This document shows, piece by piece, positions 8,168 to 16,982 of a stretch of DNA of 64,000 bases. The position numbers and the translations under genes were made by a program. The notes beneath the pieces are model-generated. The model was not told the origin of the DNA. It worked only from the letters and a program-made list of their open reading frames with translations, and made no database searches. Position 1 is the stretch's first letter, and every line of letters starts with the position of its first letter. This DNA comes from JBFMDN01 sp040753915 (GTDB lineage Bacteria > Desulfobacterota > Desulfomonilia > Desulfomonilales > Desulfomonilaceae), in contig JBFMDN010000015.1 of NCBI GenBank assembly GCA_040753915.1, forward strand, positions 1 through 64,000, read 5' to 3'.

Positions 8168-8407
8168 TCAGAATCCGTCAGCCTGAATGTAGAGCCTTGG
8201 GGTGTCAGCATGCTTGCCCAGCGGCACTCCCCCCGGACCGAGCGGCGCGGGTACCGGTCTCGCCGGAATCTTGGGAACCGGTCCGCGGTCTAAGCCAAGC
8301 TGGTTGGAGACGGCGTCGAACGCGTATCTGAGCAAGCCGAACGCGTGAGAAACGGAGGGGACAGCCAGGGAAGCAACCAAGATTGCCACAAGTATTCTTG
8401 TCTTCAT
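8168..8407 (-). CDS. Small secreted protein, unknown function
   Basis: This 79-residue protein has a textbook signal peptide (MKTRILVAILVASLAVPSVS, cleavage after SHA at about 22). The mature part is a short amphipathic stretch (FGLLRYAFDAVSNQLGL) followed by a Pro/Gly-rich segment and the tail PRLYIQADGF. The ATG at 8407 is preceded by a GTGAG sequence. I recognise no family. It shares its small size, signal peptide and Pro-rich mature chain with the genes at 8524-8802 and 2591-3091, the first directly upstream on the same strand. Confidence 0.6.
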   Translation of the reverse strand: MKTRILVAILVASLAVPSVSHAFGLLRYAFDAVSNQLGLDRGPVPKIPARPVPAPLGPGGVPLGKHADTPRLYIQADGF

Positions 8408-8523
8408 GTACGCTCACTCATGAGTCGGCGCCCCGACAATATCACGGCCACCGATCGGTCGTTCCGGGATGGACTGCACGAGGGCAGCCTTGTTCCCCGT
8501 CTTTCTGAAACGTTACCCGGGCC

Positions 8524-8802
8524 TCACTTTACCGCACGCGGTGCCGGAGCAGGCACGAGGGGAACGGGGCACGGCGGAGGCGGAGGGGCAACTGTCTGAT
8601 AATGCGGAGGAATCCGATAATGGTAGATCGGCGCCTCGCAGAGAAAATACCAAACTCCCTGCTCCTTGAACCCCATGAGCACAGGGTCGAGCGGCGCAGG
8701 AACCATACCTCGCGGTTGACCCGACCCCCCGGAGAAACAAATCCCCGAGCACAAGCCGATAGCGACCACGCTGACTACCACGGCAAAAAGGAGCCTTCGC
8801 AT
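8524..8802 (-). CDS. Small proline-rich secreted protein, unknown function
   Basis: This 92-residue protein starts at the ATG at 8802; a longer frame upstream has no ribosome-binding site. A signal peptide (MRRLLFAVVVSVVAIGLCSG, cleavage near ICFSG) precedes a mature part with the oddly ordinary segment MGFKEQGVWYFLCEAPIYHY and then a run of Pro residues (APPPPPCPVP). Two mature Cys residues could form a disulfide. It lies 116 bp upstream of the similar small gene at 8168. No family is recognised. Confidence 0.55.
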   Translation of the reverse strand: MRRLLFAVVVSVVAIGLCSGICFSGGSGQPRGMVPAPLDPVLMGFKEQGVWYFLCEAPIYHYRIPPHYQTVAPPPPPCPVPLVPAPAPRAVK

Positions 8803-9012
8803 GACTTCCAACCCACATATTGACAATACACTTGACTGGCCGAACCTTATCAATGTTTAGGGCAAATCGTCAATAGATTTCTGTAGCCTATTAAAAGGCC
8901 TTATCCGTGAGCCCCTTTGTCGAATCCCCGAGTGAGGATTTTTTTCGGGAACTGTGATAATGTCCGACGGGACAGAATAACGTGAATAGGAAGGATTGCA
9001 GGTCGGAACGGA

Positions 9013-9507
9013 ATGAGATCTGTCTTCAGTCTCGTGGTAAGAGCGGCAATCATTCTCATATGCGCGTCACTCGTGGGAGTCGCGCTGAACATGGCCTCAA
9101 GCAGACCCCTGCCATGGGTATACGAACCAGCCAGCCAGCTCGAATTGTCGGGCGTTACGGTCCCCCTCATTGACGAACGAGAGGCGCGAAAGTTCTTTGG
9201 GGATCCGGGAACGGTATTCGTCGACACGAGAAACGAAGCGGACTATCTCTCCAGTCACGTAGAGGGAGCAGTGTTTCTCCCTCCTACTGACGTAGAAGAG
9301 AAGTTCGTCGCTGCAGAGGCATTGTTGCCCAGGGAATCGCGATTGATTCTCTACTGCTACGGCCCTGAATGCGACATGGCGGAGGAAGTTGGACGTTTTC
9401 TCGGTCAGCTCGGCTATCGAAATATGATGATTATGAGCTCAGGTTATAAGGCTTGGGAGAAGGCGGGGCTGCCCGTTGCCCGAGGGAAGAGAGCCGGAAA
9501 CGAATGA
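9013..9507 (+). CDS. Rhodanese-domain protein with N-terminal membrane anchor
   Basis: This 164-residue protein has an N-terminal hydrophobic segment (about residues 8-28) acting as signal or anchor. A single rhodanese domain follows: VFVDTRNEADYLSSHVEGAVFLP, then the active-site loop LILYCYGPECDMA with the catalytic Cys at 115, then GYKAWEKAGLPV. Rhodaneses transfer sulfane sulfur or carry persulfides; this one would act on the periplasmic face. The ATG at 9013 follows GGAACGGA. Its stop overlaps the start of the MauE/DoxX-like gene (ATGA), so the two are translationally coupled. They probably form a membrane sulfur or thiol redox unit. Confidence 0.85.
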   Translation: MRSVFSLVVRAAIILICASLVGVALNMASSRPLPWVYEPASQLELSGVTVPLIDEREARKFFGDPGTVFVDTRNEADYLSSHVEGAVFLPPTDVEEKFVAAEALLPRESRLILYCYGPECDMAEEVGRFLGQLGYRNMMIMSSGYKAWEKAGLPVARGKRAGNE

Positions 9508-10034
9508 TTGCCCGTATCAAACGGAGGCGTGGTAGCCCGTTGCCACGCGTCCAGAGCGAGGATATTTCTGTGAAATATACGATTCTAGCGGCAAGACTCT
9601 TCATCGGCGGGTTGTTTGTCTATGCCAGCGTGTACAAGATCATGGATCCCGCCGAGTTTGCCGGAGCAATTCGGAACTACCTCATACTACCCGCGGCCTG
9701 GAGCAATGTGGTCGCGCTGACCCTGCCTTGGGTCGAGATCGTTGCGGGGGCCTTTCTTGTGCTGGGCATTCAATCAAGACCCGCGGCCTTGTTAACTACC
9801 GGGATGTTGACCGTGTTCCTCGCTGCTGTAGTCTATGCGTACGCCACGGGCTTGGACATAGATTGCGGATGCTTCGGCTCACCCGAGTCCTCCGGGGGGC
9901 GAGTCGGTGTCGCTCACATTGTGAGAGACCTCGCCCTTGTTCTTGTCTCATTTGCAGTCGTGCTGTGGGACCGCGGTGATTTTGCCTTGAAAACGATCTT
10001 TCATTCAAAGGTTGCCTCTCCGAGCTCGCCGTGA
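9504..10034 (+). CDS. MauE/DoxX-family membrane protein
   Basis: This is a four-helix membrane protein of the MauE/DoxX type (AARLFIGGLFVYASVYKIMDPAEFAGAI at the start of the core). The motif DIDCGCFGSP, with a Cys pair in the loop after the third helix, is diagnostic of MauE-like proteins linked to disulfide or sulfur chemistry. The ATG at 9504 overlaps the rhodanese stop. A GTG at 9570 has a better ribosome-binding site (GAGGA seven bases before) and would start the protein directly at the first helix, so the true start may be 9570. Coupling to the rhodanese suggests a shared sulfur-handling role; this is inference. Confidence 0.82.
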   Translation: MIARIKRRRGSPLPRVQSEDISVKYTILAARLFIGGLFVYASVYKIMDPAEFAGAIRNYLILPAAWSNVVALTLPWVEIVAGAFLVLGIQSRPAALLTTGMLTVFLAAVVYAYATGLDIDCGCFGSPESSGGRVGVAHIVRDLALVLVSFAVVLWDRGDFALKTIFHSKVASPSSP

Positions 10035-10097
10035 GAGCGCGCCGGGATCCCGGTGATTTGCCGCTATTAGAACCTAATTAATACAGAATACCAGCTT

Positions 10098-10194
10098 ATT
10101 GTAACAATTTATTTAACAATATTCTGTCAGAATATCTTAACTTGTTGAATTAAGATTTATCTTATTGACAACACGTGATCGCGGATGGTACGAT
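10098..10194 (+). promoter_or_regulatory. AT-rich promoter with three tandem dyads upstream of the AMIN-domain gene
   Basis: TTGACA (10165-10170) and TACGAT (10189-10194) are 18 bp apart, giving a start near 10201 and a leader of about 80 nt. Just upstream stand three dyads: ATTGTAACAAT (10098-10108), ATATTCT-GTC-AGAATAT (10119-10135), and ATCTTAA-N9-TTAAGAT (10134-10156). The stretch is much richer in A and T than its surroundings, and the dyads abut the -35. This looks like an activator or repressor landing area. Confidence 0.6.
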
Positions 10195-10281
10195 CAGCTC
10201 TGGAGCCCCTGTACGAAGAGGCTGATTCTTTCACCATCCTCGCGGGCGGCTCTTCATTATCGAACGCTCGGAGACGATTCC

Positions 10282-11175
10282 ATGACGAGATTCACCATGG
10301 CTGCTGCCTGCGCGCTGGTCATGTCCCTGATTACGGTTCTGGTGGTTGATGCCGCGGAAACCGATCTCGGGACGATCACCTCGGCCGATCTGTCATCTGA
10401 CGGGAGACAGATAACCTTGCGCTTTGAGGGTACTGTGGGAGCTCATCGGACGTATGTCCTGGAGAATCCCTCGCGACTTGTCATGGATTTCCCGAACGCC
10501 ACCCTGGGGTCCGTGAAGCGAAAGATCGCGGGGTCGATCTTGGCGATCAAAGAAGTACGTCTGGGGCAGCACGAGGGCCGTTCGAGGCTCGTAGCCGATT
10601 TTGGATCCCGCCCGGTTCCGCCATTCAAGATCAGTCGGGTTGGCGGACAGATATTCGTGACGTTTCCCAAGAGTGCCGGAGAAGACGATGTGCCAAGGCA
10701 GAGCGCTCTACAGCGCACTGGTGAGAAGAAGGCTTCAATGAAACAACTTCAGACCGCTGCAACCGGGGGGGGCGCACCCGTGGTGGTGAAGAAAGCCGGA
10801 GTCGAGGGAGGCGTCGTTTTCGTGGAGCTCGGTTCTTCTGCTGATCAGGGACGTCGCTATAGGGTGGTCATAGACTGTAATCTTGATGAATTGTCTGTCC
10901 GAAGCGCAACGGTGAGCGACCAAGCGGGCGCTCTCAGACGCTTCGACCTTGCAGAGGTTCCCCCCGAGCCCGTCGGTTCTGCCGACATGCGCACAAATCG
11001 AGGCCCCACAAGGAACATGGTCTCACAGCAGAAGGAATCGGTGCCACTGAGAAAGTTCAAGTGGGGATTACCTGCTGGCGATCGCGAGCGGCTGGCCCCC
11101 GTCGCTCAGAAGAAGGGTCCGTTCCAATTGGAGGAGTTTAAGCTGCAGGCTCGTCGGACGGCTGAAAAAGGCTAG
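10282..11175 (+). CDS. AMIN-domain periplasmic protein
   Basis: This 297-residue protein starts at the ATG at 10282 (GGAG eight bases upstream); the open frame continues upstream without start signals. A signal peptide (about 1-23, ending VDAAE) is followed by an AMIN domain at about 28-130: ITLRFEGTVGAHRTYVLENPSRLVMDFPNA in pieces, IKEVRLGQHEGRSRLVADF, and FKISRVGGQIFVTF. The second half contains a degenerate repeat of the same fold (VFVELGSSADQGRRYRVVIDC) and a charged tail. AMIN domains bind peptidoglycan or localise amidases and secretin components. No catalytic domain is attached, so it may be a structural or targeting protein of the envelope. It appears monocistronic. Confidence 0.75.
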   Translation: MTRFTMAAACALVMSLITVLVVDAAETDLGTITSADLSSDGRQITLRFEGTVGAHRTYVLENPSRLVMDFPNATLGSVKRKIAGSILAIKEVRLGQHEGRSRLVADFGSRPVPPFKISRVGGQIFVTFPKSAGEDDVPRQSALQRTGEKKASMKQLQTAATGGGAPVVVKKAGVEGGVVFVELGSSADQGRRYRVVIDCNLDELSVRSATVSDQAGALRRFDLAEVPPEPVGSADMRTNRGPTRNMVSQQKESVPLRKFKWGLPAGDRERLAPVAQKKGPFQLEEFKLQARRTAEKG

Positions 11176-11439
11176 CGGGTGATTCGTGCCGCCCCGGCTG
11201 CTACCGGTACTTAACCGCGGTGCCGGACACTTTTGCACCCCAAAAAGGATCGAAGCTTTCCTGTTTTCATTGACCCCAGGCTCAGGACTTGCCACAATAC
11301 TGTCCCAATTCATCACTTCCCTCGAACTCGTCAACGCATAAGAACACCGTGCCGAGGGCTGGCGTGCACGGAGTACCTGAACCGGTGCGCAATAGTTCTC
11401 GTTGTCGTGCGAGGATATGTCGAACTGGGAGATTACTCT

Positions 11440-13197
11440 ATGACAAGATGCTTGGCTCCGTTGTTGCTCGTGGGTGCGCTTATCTGGGGTTTGATGCCGG
11501 GGGGCGCGTTGGCAGAAGATCCGGCCAAGAAGGAGGCGGTCCTGATCCTGTTGGGAGAAGTGCAGGACGCTACGGGAAAGCCATTGGCCGAGGCTGACGT
11601 GCAGCCGTATCTCAACGGGAAACCCTTCCGCATGTACGAGCGTACCGCCCTCGGCGGAAAAGTCGCCCAAGAACATGTGACGGGCGAGAACGGCCTATTC
11701 AAGATAGAAGTCCGAGCCGAAGAAGAGAAGATGAGGGAAGGCTCTTGGGCCATCAAGGTCAAGAAACCCAGTTTCAAATCCTCGCAGCTCATACCGATAT
11801 CCAATATCTCGGACAAGGGAACGAACGCCGAAGGGCTCCATGAGTTTAATGCTAGGGTGCATGCGTCCCTTGAGCGTTCGGCGGGAATGGCATTCTGGAT
11901 TGCACTGGCTGTGCTCATTGGAATTTACGTCCTCATTTCCTTCGAGTTGGTCCATCGAACCCTTGCGGCCATGCTGGGCGCTGCCATGGTTCTCGCGGTC
12001 ACCCACACGATTGGGCATTACAACGAGGAATTTCGGGTACTGACGTTCGAGCAAGCCCTCAAGATAGTTGACTGGAACGTGATCTTTCTCTTGATGGGTA
12101 TGATGGTCATTGTCGGGGTTCTCAAGGAGTCGGGCGTGTTCCAATGGATGGCCTACAAGTCTTTTCAGCTCACGGGAGGACGGATATTTCTCTTGGCAGC
12201 GGTTTTGTGCGTGGTGACCGCTTTCTTGAGTGCTTTTCTGGACAACGTAACGACCATGCTCCTGCTTACGCCGGTCACGATCGAAATATCTCTCATATTG
12301 GGTATCTCGCCGTTTGCCTTCCTCGTGCCTGAAATCATGGCCTCTAACTTTGGAGGCACAGCCACTCTGATCGGAGATCCCCCCAACATTATGATCGGGT
12401 CGTACGCGGGTTTGACGTTCAACGACTTCGTCAAGGTGCTTACTCCGGTTGTAATCGTCACCATGGTTGCTCAAGTACTCTTCACGCGATGGTATTACGG
12501 AAAGGATTACAGGGCGGCCGCAGTGGATGATGTGGAGGGAACCATCTCGTTTCTCCGTGAAAAGTATCAGATTACCGATGCCAAAATTCTGTACGTGGGT
12601 GGTACCGTGCTGATTGGAGTGATCGTTCTGTTCATGCTCCACGGTCTGTTCCACATGGAGGTGAGCGTAGCTGCGCTGCTTGGGGCCGCTCTGATAGTGG
12701 TTTTGAACAAGTCCGACATCGTGCACGTGCTGGAGCACGACGTGGAATGGCCCTCTCTCGTCTTCTTCATCATGCTGTTCGTAATCGTTGGTGCTGCTGA
12801 AGAGACAGGCATCCTGGAAGCCATAGCGCATTGGATTCAGGGCGTATGCAGGGGAGACCTGGTTATAGCAATCATTCTTATCCTTTGGACTTCGGCGATT
12901 CTCTCCGCCATTGTGGACAACATACCTTTCACGGCAACCATGCTTCCGGTCGTCGCTCTTCTTAGCCAGACCATTCCCGGTGCTCAAACGGGAGTTCTCT
13001 GGTGGGCCCTCGCTTTGGGAGCGTGTTACGGGGGTAACGGAACCATAATCGGTGCGTCGGCCAACGTCATTACAACGGGAATAGCGGAGAAGGCCGGTCA
13101 CAAGATTACCTTTTTCGATTTCCTGAAACACGGCGCCCCGATCACTGTGATCGGCTGCGTAATCGCGACGGTTTATGTAATCGTGTTCCTCAGATAA
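11440..13197 (+). CDS. SLC13/NhaD-type ion transporter with secreted N-terminal beta domain
   Basis: This 585-residue protein starts at the ATG at 11440 after GGGAG. A signal peptide (1-24, ending GGALA) precedes an extracytoplasmic domain (about 30-145; LLGEVQDATGKPLAEADVQPYL, ENGLFKIEVRA), resembling a carboxypeptidase-regulatory/transthyretin fold. The rest is a two-repeat membrane transporter of the ArsB/NhaD/SLC13 superfamily, about 11 helices. The paired hairpin motifs are FLDNVTTMLLLTPVTIEI and GTATLIGDPPNIMIG in repeat one, and DNIPFTATMLPVV and GGNGTIIGASANVI in repeat two. It probably moves sodium/protons or an organic anion. An open frame on the opposite strand is a shadow. Confidence 0.85.
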   Translation: MTRCLAPLLLVGALIWGLMPGGALAEDPAKKEAVLILLGEVQDATGKPLAEADVQPYLNGKPFRMYERTALGGKVAQEHVTGENGLFKIEVRAEEEKMREGSWAIKVKKPSFKSSQLIPISNISDKGTNAEGLHEFNARVHASLERSAGMAFWIALAVLIGIYVLISFELVHRTLAAMLGAAMVLAVTHTIGHYNEEFRVLTFEQALKIVDWNVIFLLMGMMVIVGVLKESGVFQWMAYKSFQLTGGRIFLLAAVLCVVTAFLSAFLDNVTTMLLLTPVTIEISLILGISPFAFLVPEIMASNFGGTATLIGDPPNIMIGSYAGLTFNDFVKVLTPVVIVTMVAQVLFTRWYYGKDYRAAAVDDVEGTISFLREKYQITDAKILYVGGTVLIGVIVLFMLHGLFHMEVSVAALLGAALIVVLNKSDIVHVLEHDVEWPSLVFFIMLFVIVGAAEETGILEAIAHWIQGVCRGDLVIAIILILWTSAILSAIVDNIPFTATMLPVVALLSQTIPGAQTGVLWWALALGACYGGNGTIIGASANVITTGIAEKAGHKITFFDFLKHGAPITVIGCVIATVYVIVFLR

Positions 13198-13458
13198 CAG
13201 AGCTAGCCATGTGCCGGTGATGCTATGGTGGAGCGCATTAAGAACAGATGCGAACCCCACTCGTGAACTGAGTCCGAGACGACACTGTAATGGCGCCGAC
13301 CGCGCTCCACTATCGTGTCGGCCGTAATTGGGGAGCTGCGTAAGGCGCTGTTGGGAATTCTCGACCGTTGCCCTGTCCACAGGTCTACCAAAGGATCATT
13401 GGCTCTCAACTGCAATGAATGACTCGCATGTTCAATGCGTGGCAGTATAGGAGAAGAG

Positions 13459-14652
13459 ATGAAGTACCCAGACCTGCAATTCGATCCCTTCTTCTCGTGG
13501 CTCAACAGGCCGAGGATCCTCTATGCGCCCGGGGTGAGGGGGGAGGTCGGTTTCGAGCTGGAGCAACTGGGGGCCACGAGAGTGGCTATTTTTTCGGACA
13601 GGGGGCTTGTGCAAGCGGGTGTGGTCGATCTCGTGGCCGAACAGATAAAGAAATCCGATCTGGAGTTGATGGGCATATTCGACAACATCGTTCAGGATGC
13701 GCGGATCGAGAACATCAACGAGGGTGCTGCCTTCTATCGTTCTGTGCAGGCGGACGCGATGGTCGTGGTTGGGGGCGGAAGCGTTATGGACGCTGCCAAG
13801 GCCATCAACATCCTCATAGGAGAGGGAGTGGACGATTTCCGGCCGCTGGCCGAACGAGGCGGCCTTTGGGAAGGAGCCAAACCCCTTCCGCCTCATGTGG
13901 TGTTTCCGACCACAGCCGGGACCGGGAGCGAAGTGACCAATGCCATCGTGGTGCTTGATACGGAAGCAAAGATGAAGCTCCAGATCACACACCCGTACAA
14001 CGCTGACATAGCAATGCTGGATCCCGAGCTCACGGTCAAGCTGCCCCCCCGCATTACCGCGTTCACCGGAATGGATGCTCTCACTCATGCAATCGAGGGG
14101 GTGACCTCCACAGGAGCGAACCCGATTTCCGATGCCCTGGGGCTCCATGCCATTCGTCTCATTTACACGTACCTGCCCGTTGCGGTTCAAGACCCCGAGA
14201 ACGTGACAGCGCGGGGCAACATGCTCATCGCGAGCACCCTTGCGGGCATGTGTTTCGGGAATAGCATGACGGGAGCGGCTCACGCGACTGCGCATGCCCT
14301 GGGAGCCCATTACGGTGTCCCCCACGGCCTGGCCAACGCGATCATGTTGCCCGTTGTCATGGAGTTCAACCTCGGGGAGGCTCTTGACAGGTATGCGATG
14401 ATAGCGGACGCTATGGGATTGGACGTGTCAGGAAAAGCCGCTCCGGATGCGGCCGCTGAGGCAGTCCAGGCCGTCAAGGACTTGAAGAAAGTCGTTGGCC
14501 TGACCGAAACACTTGCCGACTTCAATGTGCCGGAGGATGAGGATGGCCTCCGAGAAACGGTGGATCTAGCTGCTGGCGATTCTCAAATCGGATACAATCC
14601 CAGATACGTGGAGGAGCAGGATCTGTACGCTCTTTACCGTGCAGCCCGATAA
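13459..14652 (+). CDS. Iron-containing alcohol dehydrogenase
   Basis: This 397-residue protein starts at the ATG at 13459, five bases after AGGAG; an in-frame ATG 24 bp upstream has no ribosome-binding site. The family marks are all present: the nucleotide-binding GGGSVMDAAKA (105-115), FPTTAGTGSEVTNAIVV, MDALTHAIEG, and the metal-ligand His cluster in AHATAHALGAHYGVPHGLANAI. Group III ADHs interconvert aldehydes and alcohols with NAD(P)H and Fe2+. It heads a run of four plus-strand genes with an SCP2-like protein, AOR and a MoaD-like protein, so a shared role in acid/aldehyde/alcohol conversion is likely. The substrate is unknown. Confidence 0.9.
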   Translation: MKYPDLQFDPFFSWLNRPRILYAPGVRGEVGFELEQLGATRVAIFSDRGLVQAGVVDLVAEQIKKSDLELMGIFDNIVQDARIENINEGAAFYRSVQADAMVVVGGGSVMDAAKAINILIGEGVDDFRPLAERGGLWEGAKPLPPHVVFPTTAGTGSEVTNAIVVLDTEAKMKLQITHPYNADIAMLDPELTVKLPPRITAFTGMDALTHAIEGVTSTGANPISDALGLHAIRLIYTYLPVAVQDPENVTARGNMLIASTLAGMCFGNSMTGAAHATAHALGAHYGVPHGLANAIMLPVVMEFNLGEALDRYAMIADAMGLDVSGKAAPDAAAEAVQAVKDLKKVVGLTETLADFNVPEDEDGLRETVDLAAGDSQIGYNPRYVEEQDLYALYRAAR

Positions 14653-14668
14653 GACAAAGGAAATGACA

Positions 14669-15088
14669 ATGGAATACTGGAAGGATACCAACGAGCCAAT
14701 CACTGCGTTTGTAAAGCTTTTCGAGGAGGCCGCCAACGACAATGAGCTGAGGTCCGGCCTGGCAAAGGTCAACCAGCTCATATGGTTCGATTACACCGAG
14801 GACGGTCCGGACTGCTCGTTTCATGTGGACTGCCGTGATGGCAAGCTCGATGTGAAAGCCGGTAAGCCGGCGGACGAGCCGGACCTAGTAATGAGTCTTT
14901 CCGCTGATGACGCGCACAGGTCATGGTCCAACAAGCTCAATCCTGTGATGGCCATTACGAGGAAGAAGATTCGGGTAAAGGGGAGCGCAACAGGACTTCT
15001 CAAGCTCGCCCCCAAGCTCAAGAAGGTGGCAGTGATATATAATAAGGTGCTCGCAGATCTTGGATGGCAAGATAAGATTATGAAGTGA
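14669..15088 (+). CDS. SCP2 sterol-carrier-domain protein
   Basis: This 139-residue protein starts at the ATG at 14669, seven bases after AAGGA and 16 bp after the dehydrogenase stop. The body fits the SCP2 lipid-binding fold: DCSFHVDCRDGKLDVKAGKPADEPDLVMSLS in pieces, then a HRSWSNKLNPVMAITRKKIRVKG segment and a leucine-rich end (GLLKLAPKLKKVAVIYNKVL). Stand-alone SCP2 proteins bind acyl chains or other hydrophobic ligands. Between an alcohol dehydrogenase and an aldehyde oxidoreductase it could deliver a hydrophobic aldehyde or acid. That is inference from position. Confidence 0.8.
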   Translation: MEYWKDTNEPITAFVKLFEEAANDNELRSGLAKVNQLIWFDYTEDGPDCSFHVDCRDGKLDVKAGKPADEPDLVMSLSADDAHRSWSNKLNPVMAITRKKIRVKGSATGLLKLAPKLKKVAVIYNKVLADLGWQDKIMK

Positions 15089-15104
15089 TCTCCAGGAGCG
15101 CACC

Positions 15105-16970
15105 GTGTACGGCAATACGGGAAAAATCGTTTTCGTAGACCTGTCCCGCAGCTCGGTGGCTGTGGAATCATTGCCTGAGGAATATTACCGGAAATACATC
15201 GGAGGCAGCGGATTGGCTGCTCGCGTATTCTGGGAACGGGGAGATTTTTCGGCTGACCCGTTGGCCCCCGAGGCGATGCTGCTTTTCATGTGTGGTCCCT
15301 TTGCAGGTCTGAAGATGTCTGGCGCGAGCAGGAGCTGTGTAGCTGGACGCTCGCCTTTGACGGGCCATTGGGGCGATTCTTCCTGTGGCGGACACTTTGC
15401 CCCGGAATTGCGCTACTGCGGGTATGACGGCATTGCGATAACGGGGCGGGCTGAGCGTCCTTCCTTGCTTCTCTTAGAGGGCGAGAAAGTGGTCGTCGTT
15501 GACGCGGTCGAGTATTGGCGTCAGGGCATCGAAGACGTGAATAAGGCGCTTAAGCAGAGATTCGGGCGCGGATGTCGATCGCTCATTATCGGCCCCGCGG
15601 GAGAGAATCTTGTAAGGTTCGCGAATATTCTCAATGAAGGCCACCACGCGTACGGCAGAGCGGGCTTTGGCGCAGTCATGGGCTCGAAGAATCTCAAGGC
15701 CATTGTGGCGAGGGCGCGCAGCAGAGAGATGTTGCTTGCCGATCCCGAAGGCTTTGCAGATCTCCGTAAGGAGCTGAACGCAAGAATTAAGGACGCTCTG
15801 GCATCCCAGGTGATCAGAGAGCATGGGACAGCGGCCAATCTGGAGGGCGGAGTCTATACTGGTGATGTTCCAATCCGGAATTTTACTTCGAACTTCTGGG
15901 AGGAAATGGCTGAAGCCCTCACTGGGAGTGCTCTCACGGAAAAGTACCTGACCAATCGCGCGGCGTGCGCTTATTGCCAAATCGCATGCAAACGCGTCGT
16001 GGAAGTTGCTCAGGGGCCGTTTGCCATCCGAAAGGGTCCCGGTCCCGAGTATGAGACGATTGTTTCGTTCGGATCGTTACTTGGCTCCATGGACCTTGCT
16101 GCAGCGTGCAAGGCAGGCCGCATCTGCAATGACCTCGGTATGGATACCATATCATGTGGCTCTACGCTTGCTTGGGCAATGGAGGCCTTTGAGAAAGGGG
16201 ACCTCACTCTCGATGATACAGAGGGGATTCCCATCGTCTGGGGTGATATGGGCACGGTCGTCGACGTGGTTCTCCCCAGGATCGCAGCGGTCCAGGGAAA
16301 GCTCGGTGAGCTGTTGGCAGCGGGAAGCGTGTCCTCTGCGAAGAGGGTAGGTAAGGGCTCGATTTCGTATACGACCCATAGTAAGGGGTTGGAAGCTCCC
16401 ATGCACGACCCTCGGGGAGGTGGGCACGGAATGGCCCTGACCTATGCCATGAGCCCGAGGGGAGCTTGCCACGTGGCCGATCCAATGCTCTATTTCGAGA
16501 TGGGCGCGTGCTACTATCCCGAGATCGGGTTCGAATTCGAGCTGGTGCCTAAGAGCTACGAGCACAAGGCCGAGTCCGCGGCAATATCCGTGCCCCTGGG
16601 AGCGATCGAGAACAGTGCTTGCTTCTGTCAGTTCGCTGATCGAGAGATCTCGATTCCGGAGTGGGTGGAGCTTTTCAACACTGTTGCGGGGTACGGCTGG
16701 GATTCCGACGAGATGATGAGAGCCGGTCGCAGGGTATTCTACCTCAAACGTCTCATCAATCATCGGTACGGCCTCACTGCAGAAGACGACACTCTCACGC
16801 CTCGCCTCTTGGAACCGGCACGGGACGGTGAACCCCAAGGAATCACCATAGAATTCGACAAGATGAAAGAGAGATTCTACGAGCTGATGGGAATGGATCC
16901 CGTGGCAGGGATTCCATCGACCGAGACGCTCTCTGCTCATGATATGGCGGCTGAAGTTGCCGAAATGTAA
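15105..16970 (+). CDS. Aldehyde:ferredoxin oxidoreductase (tungsten/molybdenum bis-pterin)
   Basis: AOR oxidises aldehydes to acids with ferredoxin, or runs in reverse with low-potential ferredoxin. The 621 residues match the family. The N-terminal domain has YIGGSGLAARVFWE, the pterin-binding region SGASRSCVAGRSPLTGHWGDSSCGGHFAPELRYCGYDGI in pieces, and GHHAYGRAGFGAVMGSKNLKAI. The [4Fe-4S] ligands are Cys288, Cys291 and Cys295 (CAYCQIAC), with a fourth likely at Cys506 (ENSACFC). PRGACHVADPM is also typical. The GTG start at 15105 is 16 bp after the SCP2 gene. The cytoplasmic enzyme depends on tungstate or molybdate. Substrate range is unknown; aryl aldehydes are plausible given the aromatic genes elsewhere in the window. 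Confidence 0.93.
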   Translation: MYGNTGKIVFVDLSRSSVAVESLPEEYYRKYIGGSGLAARVFWERGDFSADPLAPEAMLLFMCGPFAGLKMSGASRSCVAGRSPLTGHWGDSSCGGHFAPELRYCGYDGIAITGRAERPSLLLLEGEKVVVVDAVEYWRQGIEDVNKALKQRFGRGCRSLIIGPAGENLVRFANILNEGHHAYGRAGFGAVMGSKNLKAIVARARSREMLLADPEGFADLRKELNARIKDALASQVIREHGTAANLEGGVYTGDVPIRNFTSNFWEEMAEALTGSALTEKYLTNRAACAYCQIACKRVVEVAQGPFAIRKGPGPEYETIVSFGSLLGSMDLAAACKAGRICNDLGMDTISCGSTLAWAMEAFEKGDLTLDDTEGIPIVWGDMGTVVDVVLPRIAAVQGKLGELLAAGSVSSAKRVGKGSISYTTHSKGLEAPMHDPRGGGHGMALTYAMSPRGACHVADPMLYFEMGACYYPEIGFEFELVPKSYEHKAESAAISVPLGAIENSACFCQFADREISIPEWVELFNTVAGYGWDSDEMMRAGRRVFYLKRLINHRYGLTAEDDTLTPRLLEPARDGEPQGITIEFDKMKERFYELMGMDPVAGIPSTETLSAHDMAAEVAEM

Positions 16971-16982
16971 CAGGGCTCGGTT

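Noticed and set aside
11695..13380. 561-codon open frame on the minus strand
   Set aside because: It is antisense to the SLC13-type transporter, is full of His, Arg and Asp with no domain, and has no ribosome-binding site. It is a shadow of the real gene.
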